Source: Xenorhabdus innexi (GTDB taxonomy: Bacteria; Pseudomonadota; Gammaproteobacteria; Enterobacterales; Enterobacteriaceae). From it: a stretch of DNA of 64,000 nt. The stretch is from the NCBI RefSeq assembly GCF_002632485.1, contig NZ_NIBU01000007.1, positions 1-64,000 on the forward strand, written 5' to 3'. The translations under genes were made by a program, and so were the position numbers. The stretch's first letter is position 1. The number at the start of each line of letters is the position of its first letter. The notes below the pieces were generated by a model. That model had not been told where the DNA came from. It saw nothing but the letters and a program-made list of their open reading frames with translations, and made no database searches. Of this stretch, positions 18,049-26,475 are shown one piece after another.

Positions 18049-20484
18049 ATGGCTGGCATACAGCATACCCAAACTCGTCCTAAATTTACAGTCCAAAAAT
18101 TCGCTAATCAAAAACCGCTTGAACTGATCCAGACCGTGAAAACATCTGCTATGTACCATTGGGAAAGTCTGCTGCCTGCCTGTGGTATTGATATTCCGGC
18201 AAAAGACAAGCATGGTGCCTGCCCGATTTGTGGCGGCACTGATCGTTTTCACTTTATTGATGATCACCATCATGGCAACTGGCATTGTCGCCAATGTGAT
18301 AACCCCAACTATGGTGATGGACTGGATTTGGTGGCAAAAACCAAAGGAATTTCTATTACTGAGGCCGCAAAAATCGTTGCGAATGTACTGGCATTACCTT
18401 TGCCTGAACCCAAGCCAGCCAGAAAAACCATTCAAACAACACAGTCAATTGCCGACGGAGTAGCAGCTCTGATGGCGCAAACTGTTGCCGGACAATCTCC
18501 CTATCTGACCGCCAAAGGGCTGCATTGCCCTAATCAGATGTTGTTGGCTGATAATTCGACAGTGTTGCGACTCGCAACACTGGATAAAAAAGTAACAGGT
18601 GCGCAGATCATCAAACCGGATGGTGAGAAAAAATTACTCACCGGTAGCCAGAAGAAAGGCGCGTTTATTGCTCTATCAGCGCTGGAGGAACGTCCCGATA
18701 CGGTCATCATTACCGAAGGTTACGCCACAGCACTCACGGTTAACCAACTCTGTAACGGTGCTGTTCTGGCAGCGCTGGACGCAGGCAATTTGCTCTCCGT
18801 TGCTCAATCAGTCAGGGAACGCTGGCCGGACACGAAAATCATTATTGCCGCCGATAACGACTGGCATCACTCCGGTGAACTGGATAAACACGGTAAACCG
18901 AAAGTGAATACCGACAAAATCTCGGCAGAAAAAACCGCCCTTGCAGTTAATGGCTGGATTACGTTGCCGCCGACAGAGCATAAAGCCGATTGGGACGATT
19001 ACCGCCAACAACACGGTGTAGAAACGGCAAAGCTGGCTTTTGCTCAGGGGCTTTATCAACCGACACCCATAACTAAAAAAGCCGCGATTCAGCCCAATGA
19101 TGCCGAATCGTCAAAACTAACCTTATGCCAGATGGGAGCCAGTCAGCGCGGAGAAGTGTTACTGGCACGTTATGACGGTGATTTGGCATTGGATGGCGCT
19201 TCGGAAACCGTTCATCACTATGATGGTATTATCTGGTGTCCGGTCAGTAACCGCGATTTACAGCGGGAAATGGTAGCAGCTTTTATGGAAGAGAAAATGC
19301 CGTACTCACCGCATGGCATTGGCTCTGCCGTGGATGCCCTGAAATTACAGCTTCCCATGATGAATGCACCAGAACGCCATTTAATCGGGTTTCGTAATGG
19401 GGTATTTGACCTGAAAATCGGTCAGTTCCGGCCTCATCACAAACATGACTGGCTGCTGCTTGCGAATGACGTTGAATTCAATTCCCCCGTTTCGGGGGAA
19501 ACCCTGCAAAGCCATTCCCCTCAGTTCTGGCGCTGGCTCAACCGGGCAACTGCTCATTGTGAAAACAAAGCAGAAAGAGTGCTGGCTGCGCTGTTTATGG
19601 TACTGGCAAACCGTTACGACTGGCAGTTGTTTCTGGAAGTCACTGGAGCCGGAGGCAGTGGTAAAAGTATCTTTGCTGAAATTTGCATGATGCTGGCAGG
19701 GAAAGGCAATACCGTTTCCGCTAGCATGGCCGCACTGGAAAATCCACGGGAACGGGCGCTGATTGTCGGGTATTCGCTGATTATCCTGCCCGACCAGACC
19801 CGCTATGTGGGCGACGGTTCCGGCATCAAGGCCATTACAGGCGGGGATGAAGTCGCCGTTGACCCGAAGCACAAACAGCCTTATTCAACCCGCATTCCTG
19901 CTGTAGTGCTGGCGGTGAACAATAACGCCATGAGTTTCAGTGATCGCAGTGGCGGAGTGTCGCGGCGTCGGGTGATTTTCAATTTCTCCGAAGTCGTGCC
20001 GGAGAACGAACGCGATCCGCTTTTGCGGGACAAAATCGCGGCAGAACTGCCTGTCATTATCCGGCAACTGCTTCATCGATTTGCTGATCCACAAACGGCA
20101 AGGCGTTTACTGGCAGAGCAACAAAAATCCGAAGAGGCTTTGGATATCAAACGCGGTACAGATCCACTGGTTGATTTTTGTGGTTATCTGGTGGCTTCTC
20201 ATGAAGCTGATGGTTTGTTAATCGGCAATGCGGAAATCGTGCCATTTAATCCCCGTAAATACCTCTATCACGCCTACCTTGCCTATATGAAAGGCAACAA
20301 CCTGAACAAACCGGTTTCCGTGACCCGATTCGGTATGGATATGCCCGGTGCACTGGCTGAATACAACCAGCATTACCTGCGTAAGAAAAGTAAACAGGGC
20401 ATTCGCAGTAATCTGGATCTGAATATCGACACCGCCATCGAATGGCTGCCGAAACTGACAAGGGATAACCTGCCAGAAGAATAA
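18049..20484 (+). CDS. P4 alpha-like primase-helicase
   Basis: 811 residues (phage P4 alpha 777). The protein combines primase, 3'-5' helicase and origin recognition, allowing self-directed replication of the element. The N-terminal zinc finger has C58, C61, C80 and C83. A Toprim domain follows (DTVIITEGYATAL, then ALDAGNL, and AADNDWH). The superfamily 3 helicase (D5_N type) carries Walker A GAGGSGKS at about 533-540 and a downstream acidic Walker B region. The C-terminal part probably binds the iterons found immediately downstream. Translation probably starts at the ATG with a weak AAGGT before it. Confidence 0.93.
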   Translation: MAGIQHTQTRPKFTVQKFANQKPLELIQTVKTSAMYHWESLLPACGIDIPAKDKHGACPICGGTDRFHFIDDHHHGNWHCRQCDNPNYGDGLDLVAKTKGISITEAAKIVANVLALPLPEPKPARKTIQTTQSIADGVAALMAQTVAGQSPYLTAKGLHCPNQMLLADNSTVLRLATLDKKVTGAQIIKPDGEKKLLTGSQKKGAFIALSALEERPDTVIITEGYATALTVNQLCNGAVLAALDAGNLLSVAQSVRERWPDTKIIIAADNDWHHSGELDKHGKPKVNTDKISAEKTALAVNGWITLPPTEHKADWDDYRQQHGVETAKLAFAQGLYQPTPITKKAAIQPNDAESSKLTLCQMGASQRGEVLLARYDGDLALDGASETVHHYDGIIWCPVSNRDLQREMVAAFMEEKMPYSPHGIGSAVDALKLQLPMMNAPERHLIGFRNGVFDLKIGQFRPHHKHDWLLLANDVEFNSPVSGETLQSHSPQFWRWLNRATAHCENKAERVLAALFMVLANRYDWQLFLEVTGAGGSGKSIFAEICMMLAGKGNTVSASMAALENPRERALIVGYSLIILPDQTRYVGDGSGIKAITGGDEVAVDPKHKQPYSTRIPAVVLAVNNNAMSFSDRSGGVSRRRVIFNFSEVVPENERDPLLRDKIAAELPVIIRQLLHRFADPQTARRLLAEQQKSEEALDIKRGTDPLVDFCGYLVASHEADGLLIGNAEIVPFNPRKYLYHAYLAYMKGNNLNKPVSVTRFGMDMPGALAEYNQHYLRKKSKQGIRSNLDLNIDTAIEWLPKLTRDNLPEE

Positions 20485-20526
20485 TTTTTTCACACCGATA
20501 AAGATTTCATAAAAATAGTAAAAAGT

Positions 20527-20746
20527 GTTCACTACTGTTCACCCTATGATTTAAAGCAGATATATCAATATATTGTAGGGTGAATAGTTATTTTAAAACT
20601 GTTCACAAGTCTTCACTCCTGTTCACCTTTTTCTGATTTAACGGTGAAGGGTTGAGTGAAGAGTGGTGATGAGTTTGATTTCAAGTCATCACCCTTTAAC
20701 AATATGAATTTAAATGAAAATATTTAGAGGTGAACAGGGTGAACAG
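20527..20746. other. Iteron array, putative P4-type replication origin
   Basis: Copies of GGTGAACAG or its complement CTGTTCACC occur at 20535-20543, 20619-20627, 20729-20737 and 20738-20746. The last two are directly abutting. A one-mismatch copy is at 20599-20607 and a shorter GTTCAC at 20527-20532. The phage P4 alpha protein recognises iterons with this GGTGAACAG core at its ori and crr. The array lies just after the primase gene, in an AT-rich non-coding stretch (20485-20930) with no other gene. Confidence 0.82.
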
Positions 20747-20805
20747 TTTTATTACTAATTCTTTAATAGGGAGAGGGGGAAAATGGTTTTTCTGGCGGGT
20801 GATCT

Positions 20806-20880
20806 TTCAGCTCTCCGTGTTACTGGGTTAATGTATTAGCCCGGTAACACGGAGAAGACAAGCGCAGCGCGTCAGCTGAA
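20806..20880. other. Long hairpin between the iterons and the TPR gene
   Basis: A nested inverted repeat: inner arms CTCCGTGTTAC and GTAACACGGAG (11 bp, perfect, extended by GGG/CCC), outer arms TTCAGCT and AGCTGAA. It lies between the convergent primase and TPR genes. It may serve as a terminator or as part of the origin region; there is no T run. Confidence 0.55.
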
Positions 20881-20930
20881 TTCTAAACAGGGGAAAGTAT
20901 TTATCATTCTATGCCTTCCTCAAACCTAAT

Positions 20931-21671
20931 CTAATTCAGTTTGTGTAATTCCTGATAGGCTTGCTGTAACCACACCTTATGCAATTTGCGGTAGTGTGGT
21001 TTGGAACGGCGAGCAATAATAGCGATTGTTTCTAGTTGCTGTTTTGCTGAAATTAAATCGCCTTTTTCACATAACATCTCGTAATAACGAAAACGGGCTT
21101 CAGGACCGGTATAATATTCAACAAGCACACGATATTCTTCTTCCGCTTTGTCCAGATTTCCCATCTGTTGCTGTGCTCTGGCATAAAGTAAATGACAGTC
21201 CTGAGAGCGGAAATCAGGATTCGCCATAATCAGTTCGCTCAACGTTTTTTCGCAGCCAATCGGGTCGTTATTATCAAACTGAACCTTAGCTAATTTTGCC
21301 ATAATGGTGGGATCATGCTCAAAGATCCCAGTTAATGCTTTTCGATAGTTTTGTATTGCTTCCTGTAACCGCCCCAGCCGGGCTAATTCATCCGCCAATT
21401 GTGTATAATTTTCACTGTTTTCGCTGATCATTAACGCATCACGTTGCCTGTTTATATGGCGTTCGGGCGCGATTTTATCGAGAATGCGGCTAACCCCTTG
21501 TTGACCATAATGACTACCGAAGAATCCCGGAAGAATGATTGATAGTGTATAAATGGTACAGCCAATCCCGGGTAAACCAATAATCAAATATAACCAAAAC
21601 CGTTCCTGATTTGTTCTGATAACATGAACACCACACAAAATCTGGATAAAAATAATGAGGATAAATGGCAT
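20931..21671 (-). CDS. Membrane-anchored TPR protein
   Basis: 246 residues from the ATG at 21671, which has an AAGAG site; an earlier ATG at 21695 has none. Two hydrophobic segments at the N-terminus (about 1-18 and 25-50) form a hairpin membrane anchor. The remainder is tetratricopeptide-like helical repeats (NYTQLADELARLGRLQEAI, LLYARAQQQMGNLDKAEEEY, and similar). TPR proteins mediate protein-protein contacts, but the partner here is unknown. It lies between the replication module and the T6SS cargo and is not a known T6SS component. It could be an anti-phage or maintenance cargo gene. Confidence 0.8.
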   Translation of the reverse strand: MPFILIIFIQILCGVHVIRTNQERFWLYLIIGLPGIGCTIYTLSIILPGFFGSHYGQQGVSRILDKIAPERHINRQRDALMISENSENYTQLADELARLGRLQEAIQNYRKALTGIFEHDPTIMAKLAKVQFDNNDPIGCEKTLSELIMANPDFRSQDCHLLYARAQQQMGNLDKAEEEYRVLVEYYTGPEARFRYYEMLCEKGDLISAKQQLETIAIIARRSKPHYRKLHKVWLQQAYQELHKLN

Positions 21672-21806
21672 ATTCTTATACTCTTGACAATTCATTGATG
21701 ATTAAAATTTAATTTGCAAAAACCTGATCTCATCACTCAAGAAATTTGCGAACAGTGAATGTGTGTTACTTATATAATTTCTTTTGTGTACTTATTTCAT
21801 TAATCC

Positions 21807-21829
21807 AGCGTCAGCGATAAGCTGACGCT
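21807..21829. other. Perfect 9-bp hairpin downstream of the PAAR gene
   Basis: AGCGTCAGC-GATAA-GCTGACGCT lies 20 bp beyond the stop of the PAAR gene on its strand. It has no T run, but it is placed where the T6SS cargo transcript would end. Confidence 0.5.
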
Positions 21830-21848
21830 AGCTACACATAACATGATA

Positions 21849-22112
21849 TCACGCGCGCAATTCGCTCTGGCTGGCAATCAATTTTGCACCACAAGCTGTT
21901 TGCATACCTTCCAGAGCAATAAATTTTCCTTGATATCGTAAATCATTGCTATCTTCCTCTACAGGAAAGACACCTTTGCATTTTGGGCAAGCTACTAAAT
22001 CACCTTTAGCAGCAACAGGCACGCCTTGATAAACATAACTATCAATAGCGGTAATGACCTTACCTCCATGATCTGTTGTATCATTTAGTCGAATAATTGC
22101 TTTATTGGCCAT
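21849..22112 (-). CDS. PAAR-domain protein (T6SS spike tip)
   Basis: 87 residues starting at the ATG at 22112 (MANKAIIRLNDTTDHGG); the longer open frame upstream has no site and no matching sequence. PAAR proteins form the sharp zinc-bound tip of the VgrG spike and often carry the effector. The family signature (GDxxxHGG-like start, YVYQGVPVAAKGDLVACPKC, ACGAKLIAS) is clear. It is the last gene of the T6SS cargo transcript, after the immunity gene, and has no toxin extension of its own. Confidence 0.88.
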   Translation of the reverse strand: MANKAIIRLNDTTDHGGKVITAIDSYVYQGVPVAAKGDLVACPKCKGVFPVEEDSNDLRYQGKFIALEGMQTACGAKLIASQSELRA

Positions 22113-22176
22113 ATTATACCTATTTAAATTGAAAAAAATCGGCATATAATGCCGATACCTGTATTCAATGGTGGTG

Positions 22177-22875
22177 TTATTTATTTTTATAAATATCAGT
22201 ATATAAAGGTAAAAAACCCAAATCACGTAATGCGATCTCAATATCATTAGAAAGATTCTGGTCTTCCTTATTCAGACAATTGTAATCATCTTTGGTAATT
22301 ATAATTGTACCTGTGCTTAGCGTTGTAGAGATAAGGATAAACTCAGCTCCACTTTTCAGTAGACTAGGGTGTATTTCAAATTGAAAAGGAAGATATAGCA
22401 TCCATCCAACGGCCGGACGGTCGGGGAAAACTTCCTCACCAGTGCCGGTTCCATTAAATGTAACAGAAAAAATTTTCAAGGTATATTTGTTGGCTACCGA
22501 CTTAATGAAATTAATGAGATTACTTTTATCATATATTCCAATATGATTTTCAGCACTAATATGAATAGAAGAGTTTTCTTTGTTATTTATAAAGAGAATA
22601 GACATTGAATCCTCTTCATTACCATCCCATATCCCTTCAACAATGGGCAAGTATTCTCCTATTAGATTTGAAATATTAGGATTTTCATAACCATTAACAT
22701 CAATGATTTTATTTTCTAAAGCTTCTTCTAAAGTTTCACCTTGAGCATAGAAAGAAGTAATTCTTTTATCACATTTATTTAGTTCATTAAGGAAGAAACG
22801 CATTGCATCTGTTAGATCAGAAAATTCTTGTGTTACCTGTTCTTTAACTATTACGTGTAGAGAAATCTCACTCAT
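22177..22875 (-). CDS. Immunity protein, Imm52-like, partner of the Tox-REase-5 toxin
   Basis: 232 residues, acidic, with no signal peptide or membrane segment, which suits a cytoplasmic antidote to a nuclease. The stretch PDRPAVGWMLYLPF resembles the conserved aromatic/GW core of Imm52 proteins, which by family knowledge are found beside Tox-REase-5 toxins. It starts 27 bp after the toxin stop with a strong GAGGT site. Assignment to Imm52 rests on recall of the motif and on position; an immunity role is likely from context even if the family name is wrong. Confidence 0.75.
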   Translation of the reverse strand: MSEISLHVIVKEQVTQEFSDLTDAMRFFLNELNKCDKRITSFYAQGETLEEALENKIIDVNGYENPNISNLIGEYLPIVEGIWDGNEEDSMSILFINNKENSSIHISAENHIGIYDKSNLINFIKSVANKYTLKIFSVTFNGTGTGEEVFPDRPAVGWMLYLPFQFEIHPSLLKSGAEFILISTTLSTGTIIITKDDYNCLNKEDQNLSNDIEIALRDLGFLPLYTDIYKNK

Positions 22876-22902
22876 TTTAGTTACCTCTATTTTATTTAAG
22901 CT

Positions 22903-23586
22903 TTAAGCCATAGGTTGGTGGTAAATATCCATTGTATATTCAAGCTGCCTAAATATCTTATAAAAGTATTTAAAACTGAGAGGCTCCATAAAATACCAAG
23001 CTAATTTGTTAGGCGGGGTCAAACAAACTATATTATCTTGTACGTGTGCTTGTTGGACTGTACCTTTAATGCCAGAGTAAAATTTTTTTACTGTATTTTC
23101 GTCAATAAAAAATTGATCATAAGCGCCTTTTGTTTCTTGCAATAAGCAAGACTTCTTTTGAAACCCATCAAAAGAAACCGTTAGATAATCCCATTCCATA
23201 ACCCATCCTGGACCAGAGGCAGCCTGAGTAATATACACCTGATATTGTAAGTTAATGATATTACCGAAATTTCTATGTTCAGCCTTGGATATTCCGGAGC
23301 TAGCAGGACAAGATTTACATTCTTCCATAGAACGAGTCAACGTGCCTGTTTTTGTAATTTCCTCAAGCCTAGACTTCGCTTTTTCTTTGCCTAATTTAAT
23401 ATCATTCTCCATCTCTTCTTCTGTTCTTATTTTCGGTTTTTTAGGCTTAATTTCTATATCATCTGCTGTGGTATCTTTCGTTCCTTCTATAACGCCCACA
23501 GCAGCTAATACGCCGACACAAGCAACAACAGTCCATTCCACAGCAGCAGCAAATGCTGGTACAGCAGGAGCTAAAATAAAAGGCAT
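22903..23586 (-). CDS. T6SS nuclease effector with Tox-REase-5 domain
   Basis: 227 residues. A hydrophobic N-terminal stretch (about 8-36) is followed by a charged linker and a C-terminal nuclease-like domain. The domain has C90xxC93-P, the aromatic EWDYLTVSFDGF segment and the PD-(D/E)xK-type catalytic set D140...E151-x-K153 (in LLQETKG). The same layout occurs in Tox-REase-5 effectors such as Pseudomonas TseT, which degrade DNA in target cells. The hydrophobic N-terminus probably aids loading onto the VgrG/PAAR spike or membrane crossing. It lies downstream of vgrG, DUF4123 and a small gene, and just before its immunity gene. An AAGGAAA site precedes the ATG. Confidence 0.83.
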   Translation of the reverse strand: MPFILAPAVPAFAAAVEWTVVACVGVLAAVGVIEGTKDTTADDIEIKPKKPKIRTEEEMENDIKLGKEKAKSRLEEITKTGTLTRSMEECKSCPASSGISKAEHRNFGNIINLQYQVYITQAASGPGWVMEWDYLTVSFDGFQKKSCLLQETKGAYDQFFIDENTVKKFYSGIKGTVQQAHVQDNIVCLTPPNKLAWYFMEPLSFKYFYKIFRQLEYTMDIYHQPMA

Positions 23587-23587
23587 T

Positions 23588-23932
23588 TTAATGTTTCCTT
23601 TTCATTAAATTATCTATTATTTGCAGATAATCACGATATTGCTGCTCTGGGTTATCTCCCGCTTTTAGCATGTTCTGAATTTCGGGAGATTCGTGATAAC
23701 TGCGATTAAACGCCACAAAATAGAGGTAAGATCGGATCAGTTTTTCCTCTTTAAACCCCATAGAGATTAAATCCAGATAGGCTTCTTTTAGCCGTTTAAA
23801 TAAGTTATGTTCGCTTTCATTACTGAGCAACTCAGCGTGTTCTGACTGAATTTGTTGCCGAACGCGGGTGATATAGGCCTCGTCCTCGGCATTAATAAAT
23901 TGAGCAACCTGCTCCTTACTGAGTTTTATCAT
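23588..23932 (-). CDS. Small helical protein of the VgrG-effector cassette
   Basis: 114 residues, predicted almost all helical, charged, without membrane segments (ending DYLQIIDNLMKRKH). I do not recognise a named family. Small helical proteins occupy this slot between DUF4123 adaptors and toxins in many VgrG cassettes and probably assist effector loading. The ATG at 23932 overlaps the DUF4123 stop (TAATG) and has GGAG 8 bases upstream. An ATG 6 bp earlier is too close to the same site. It ends one base before the toxin start codon, indicating tight coupling with the toxin. Confidence 0.8.
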   Translation of the reverse strand: MIKLSKEQVAQFINAEDEAYITRVRQQIQSEHAELLSNESEHNLFKRLKEAYLDLISMGFKEEKLIRSYLYFVAFNRSYHESPEIQNMLKAGDNPEQQYRDYLQIIDNLMKRKH

Positions 23933-24426
23933 TAACATGCTCCTTTCATTGAATAAAACTGACCATCCAACCAGTAATGCCACTCATCAATCGGTTGAGT
24001 AAATTCAATTAACTGTGCCTGACTGAAAATATCTCGCATTTGATGCAAAATGCGGGGATCGTAAAAACGTAACAGGGCCGTTTCACCACTTTCCAGATGA
24101 ACGTTAAAATACGGTTCAAAATGGCGGGTCAGTGCATCCAATGACTGATTAGTATAGATCCATGAAACAGCGGGAAAGGTTTTTTCCAGTGTTAAAAATT
24201 TCTCCATGAATACCGTGTCGTGCGAGAGGTCAAACAGCCACGGCCCGGCAAAGGCAATTTCTGCATCTGGGTAGCGCCGGAACAGCGGATTATTCAATCC
24301 TGCTGAATAAGTTAATTCCTCATCAAAGAGGCGCTCATACTGCAAGCCATCAACCAACGCATACCGTTTCATATCGGGGTGCGTTTTCTGATATTCCTGC
24401 CAGTGTTGCGGTGATGAAAAAATCAT
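23932..24426 (-). CDS. DUF4123 T6SS effector adaptor/chaperone
   Basis: 164 residues beginning MIFSSPQHWQEYQ. DUF4123 proteins (Tap/Tec) bind a cognate effector and load it onto VgrG. Family features include the early YALVDGLQYERLFDE segment, GPWLFDL, the SWIYTNQSLDALTRHFEPY stretch and the late RFYDPRILHQM motif. The ATG overlaps the vgrG stop (ATGA), so it is translationally coupled to vgrG. A longer open frame exists upstream within vgrG but is not used. Confidence 0.92.
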   Translation of the reverse strand: MIFSSPQHWQEYQKTHPDMKRYALVDGLQYERLFDEELTYSAGLNNPLFRRYPDAEIAFAGPWLFDLSHDTVFMEKFLTLEKTFPAVSWIYTNQSLDALTRHFEPYFNVHLESGETALLRFYDPRILHQMRDIFSQAQLIEFTQPIDEWHYWLDGQFYSMKGAC

Positions 24427-26441
24427 GACTGCCCCCTGATAACCATTGCAGAACCGTCTAACGCTGCTTTCATTAAACAGCTGATACAAATTTTCTCCAG
24501 TGGTGCAGCCAAAACTGGCTCTACGACCTGAGCCACCGTGGTTTGTTTCAGTTTATCTAGCATATCCGGCAACTGACCGCCCCAGCCTGAGCCGTTCCCC
24601 GGTGCACCGCTGCCAAAGTTAACTACGGCGCTACTGCTGATCCCGCCTGCGTCAATTTTCAGAAAATGCCCGGCGGCCTGAAGGGTCAGTTCAGCCCCCG
24701 CATCAATCACCACTTTAGCGCCGGCACTTAAGTGAATTTCATTACCGCTCTGGGTGAGCAACGCATCGTCAGCCTTGATATGGAGTTTTTGCCCGGCTGA
24801 CAGTGAAATGTCATGGCCTGCCTGTACGCGGTACTCATTATCAATGCGTAAATGGGCATCATTTTTAATGTGGTGCGTCCGGTTATGGCCCACATAGTGG
24901 GTTTCATCATTCAGTACCTGTGCCCGGATATCTCTCTGCGCATGAATAAACACCTCTTCACTGCCTTTGGCATCGTCAAAACGCAGTTCGTTAAACCCGT
25001 CGCCTTTGTGGGTTTTGGTTTTAAAGGTGGTACGGGTTTTGGCAGAGGGTAAGTCCAGTGGCGGGCGGTTCAGGCCATTGTAAACACAGCCAGTGACTAT
25101 CGGCCGGTCAATATCGCCGTTAAGATAGGAAATAATCACTTCCTGCCCGATACGCGGGATGGCCATAAAACCAAAGCCGTTACCGTTCCAACCTTGAGCC
25201 ACCCGCACCCAACAGGAGGCACTGTCATCGGCCTTGTCGTAGCGGTTCCAGTGAAAATGCACTTTGATGGCACCGTCTTTATTGACGAAGATTTCTTCCC
25301 CTTCCGGCCCGACCACCGTGGCACTTTCATCCCCGTCCGCCTGCGGTTTGTAATGAAACGGTGGCCGCCAGTCGGCAAATCCGTCGATAAAACTGAAATC
25401 GTTACTGAGCGTCGTGCCTTCGCCGCTGTTGTCACCCAGTGCCTGCGGACAACGCCCGTGATGGCTGATTTCAACGATCTGCCAGCGGGTATTGAGCGGC
25501 TGATGTGGGTGATTGTCGATTTCAAAGATTTTGCCCGGATGCAGTTTGATGCAGTTGCTCTGTCCACTGCCCCGTTGCGTCTGGTTTTTCAGCACTTCGT
25601 GGCGGTATTTCACAAACGGTTTGCCTTCCGCTTCCTGCTGGAAACGCCCGTAACTTTCGTAAATGGTATACGGCGTGAGTGAGCCTAATGCCTGATAGTC
25701 CGGGCTGCTTTCCAGTTGATACACCTGAGAAAGCGGCCTGTCCGGGTTGTAATCCCGGTGAATACTGCGTTTCGGTGCCATACCGACACCCAGACGCACC
25801 TGATAAATCACATCCTGCCCGTGGGCAGTGTCCGGCTGGGGCTGGTATTGCAGTGGCAGGTTAGCTGTCATACCCAGATGGCTGTCACTGAAAAACAGCA
25901 TTTCATCCTCAAACCAGAAACTGATCCCTTCTTCCGCCGCCAGACGGCAGAAGAACGCATAGTCAGACTCCCGTTTCTGGGTGGTGTATTCGCGTGGCTG
26001 GTGCGGATCTTCCAGTTGTGAATCCGCACGAACATAATGTTTTTTCAGTAACAGGCTGAGGATATCCGGCACATTCTGACGATGGTAAATATGGCTGTCC
26101 TGATTCAGTGTCAGCCGCCAGAGAAAAGGGCGCACGGTGAAGGTATACAGGGTTTTGTTGCCATCGGTGCCACACCAGTCCGCGTGGGAAATAATCCCGG
26201 TGATTTTGCGCTGTTCAGTCTCCCCGTGGAAAATCTGCAATACCGCTTCCTGCATCAGCAGGGCCGTTAAATCAATGTCCGGTTTGGGTTTAAAGGGGTT
26301 GACGGGCAACGACTGAACCAGCGTCAGATTAAGCGTGAAGAGATCAGACAGCCCTTCCCGCAGGGTAAAATCCGCCACGGCAAACGTCTCTTCGGGCAAA
26401 TCCCCTACCCGGCAAAGAAAACGTAATCCACTTTTTAGCAT
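24423..26441 (-). CDS. vgrG: T6SS spike protein VgrG
   Basis: 672 residues. VgrG trimers form the needle tip that carries effectors. The gp27-like head (about 1-370) contains YTTQKRESDYAFFCRLAAEEG. The gp5 OB-fold follows (VVGPEGEEIFVNKDGAIKVHFHW, cited here as its ends VVGPEGEE and KVHFHWNR), with WVRVAQGWNGNGFGFMAIPR and GQEVIISYLNGDIDRP. A beta-helix stalk with repetitive hydrophobic-polar residues runs to ~620. The last ~60 residues (after GAPGNGSGWGG) are a specific tail that probably binds the DUF4123/effector cargo. It heads the cassette, 34 bp after tssF. Confidence 0.95.
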   Translation of the reverse strand: MLKSGLRFLCRVGDLPEETFAVADFTLREGLSDLFTLNLTLVQSLPVNPFKPKPDIDLTALLMQEAVLQIFHGETEQRKITGIISHADWCGTDGNKTLYTFTVRPFLWRLTLNQDSHIYHRQNVPDILSLLLKKHYVRADSQLEDPHQPREYTTQKRESDYAFFCRLAAEEGISFWFEDEMLFFSDSHLGMTANLPLQYQPQPDTAHGQDVIYQVRLGVGMAPKRSIHRDYNPDRPLSQVYQLESSPDYQALGSLTPYTIYESYGRFQQEAEGKPFVKYRHEVLKNQTQRGSGQSNCIKLHPGKIFEIDNHPHQPLNTRWQIVEISHHGRCPQALGDNSGEGTTLSNDFSFIDGFADWRPPFHYKPQADGDESATVVGPEGEEIFVNKDGAIKVHFHWNRYDKADDSASCWVRVAQGWNGNGFGFMAIPRIGQEVIISYLNGDIDRPIVTGCVYNGLNRPPLDLPSAKTRTTFKTKTHKGDGFNELRFDDAKGSEEVFIHAQRDIRAQVLNDETHYVGHNRTHHIKNDAHLRIDNEYRVQAGHDISLSAGQKLHIKADDALLTQSGNEIHLSAGAKVVIDAGAELTLQAAGHFLKIDAGGISSSAVVNFGSGAPGNGSGWGGQLPDMLDKLKQTTVAQVVEPVLAAPLEKICISCLMKAALDGSAMVIRGQS

Positions 26442-26475
26442 TTTATCTCCTTATTTTCATTGAAATATCAAGATA

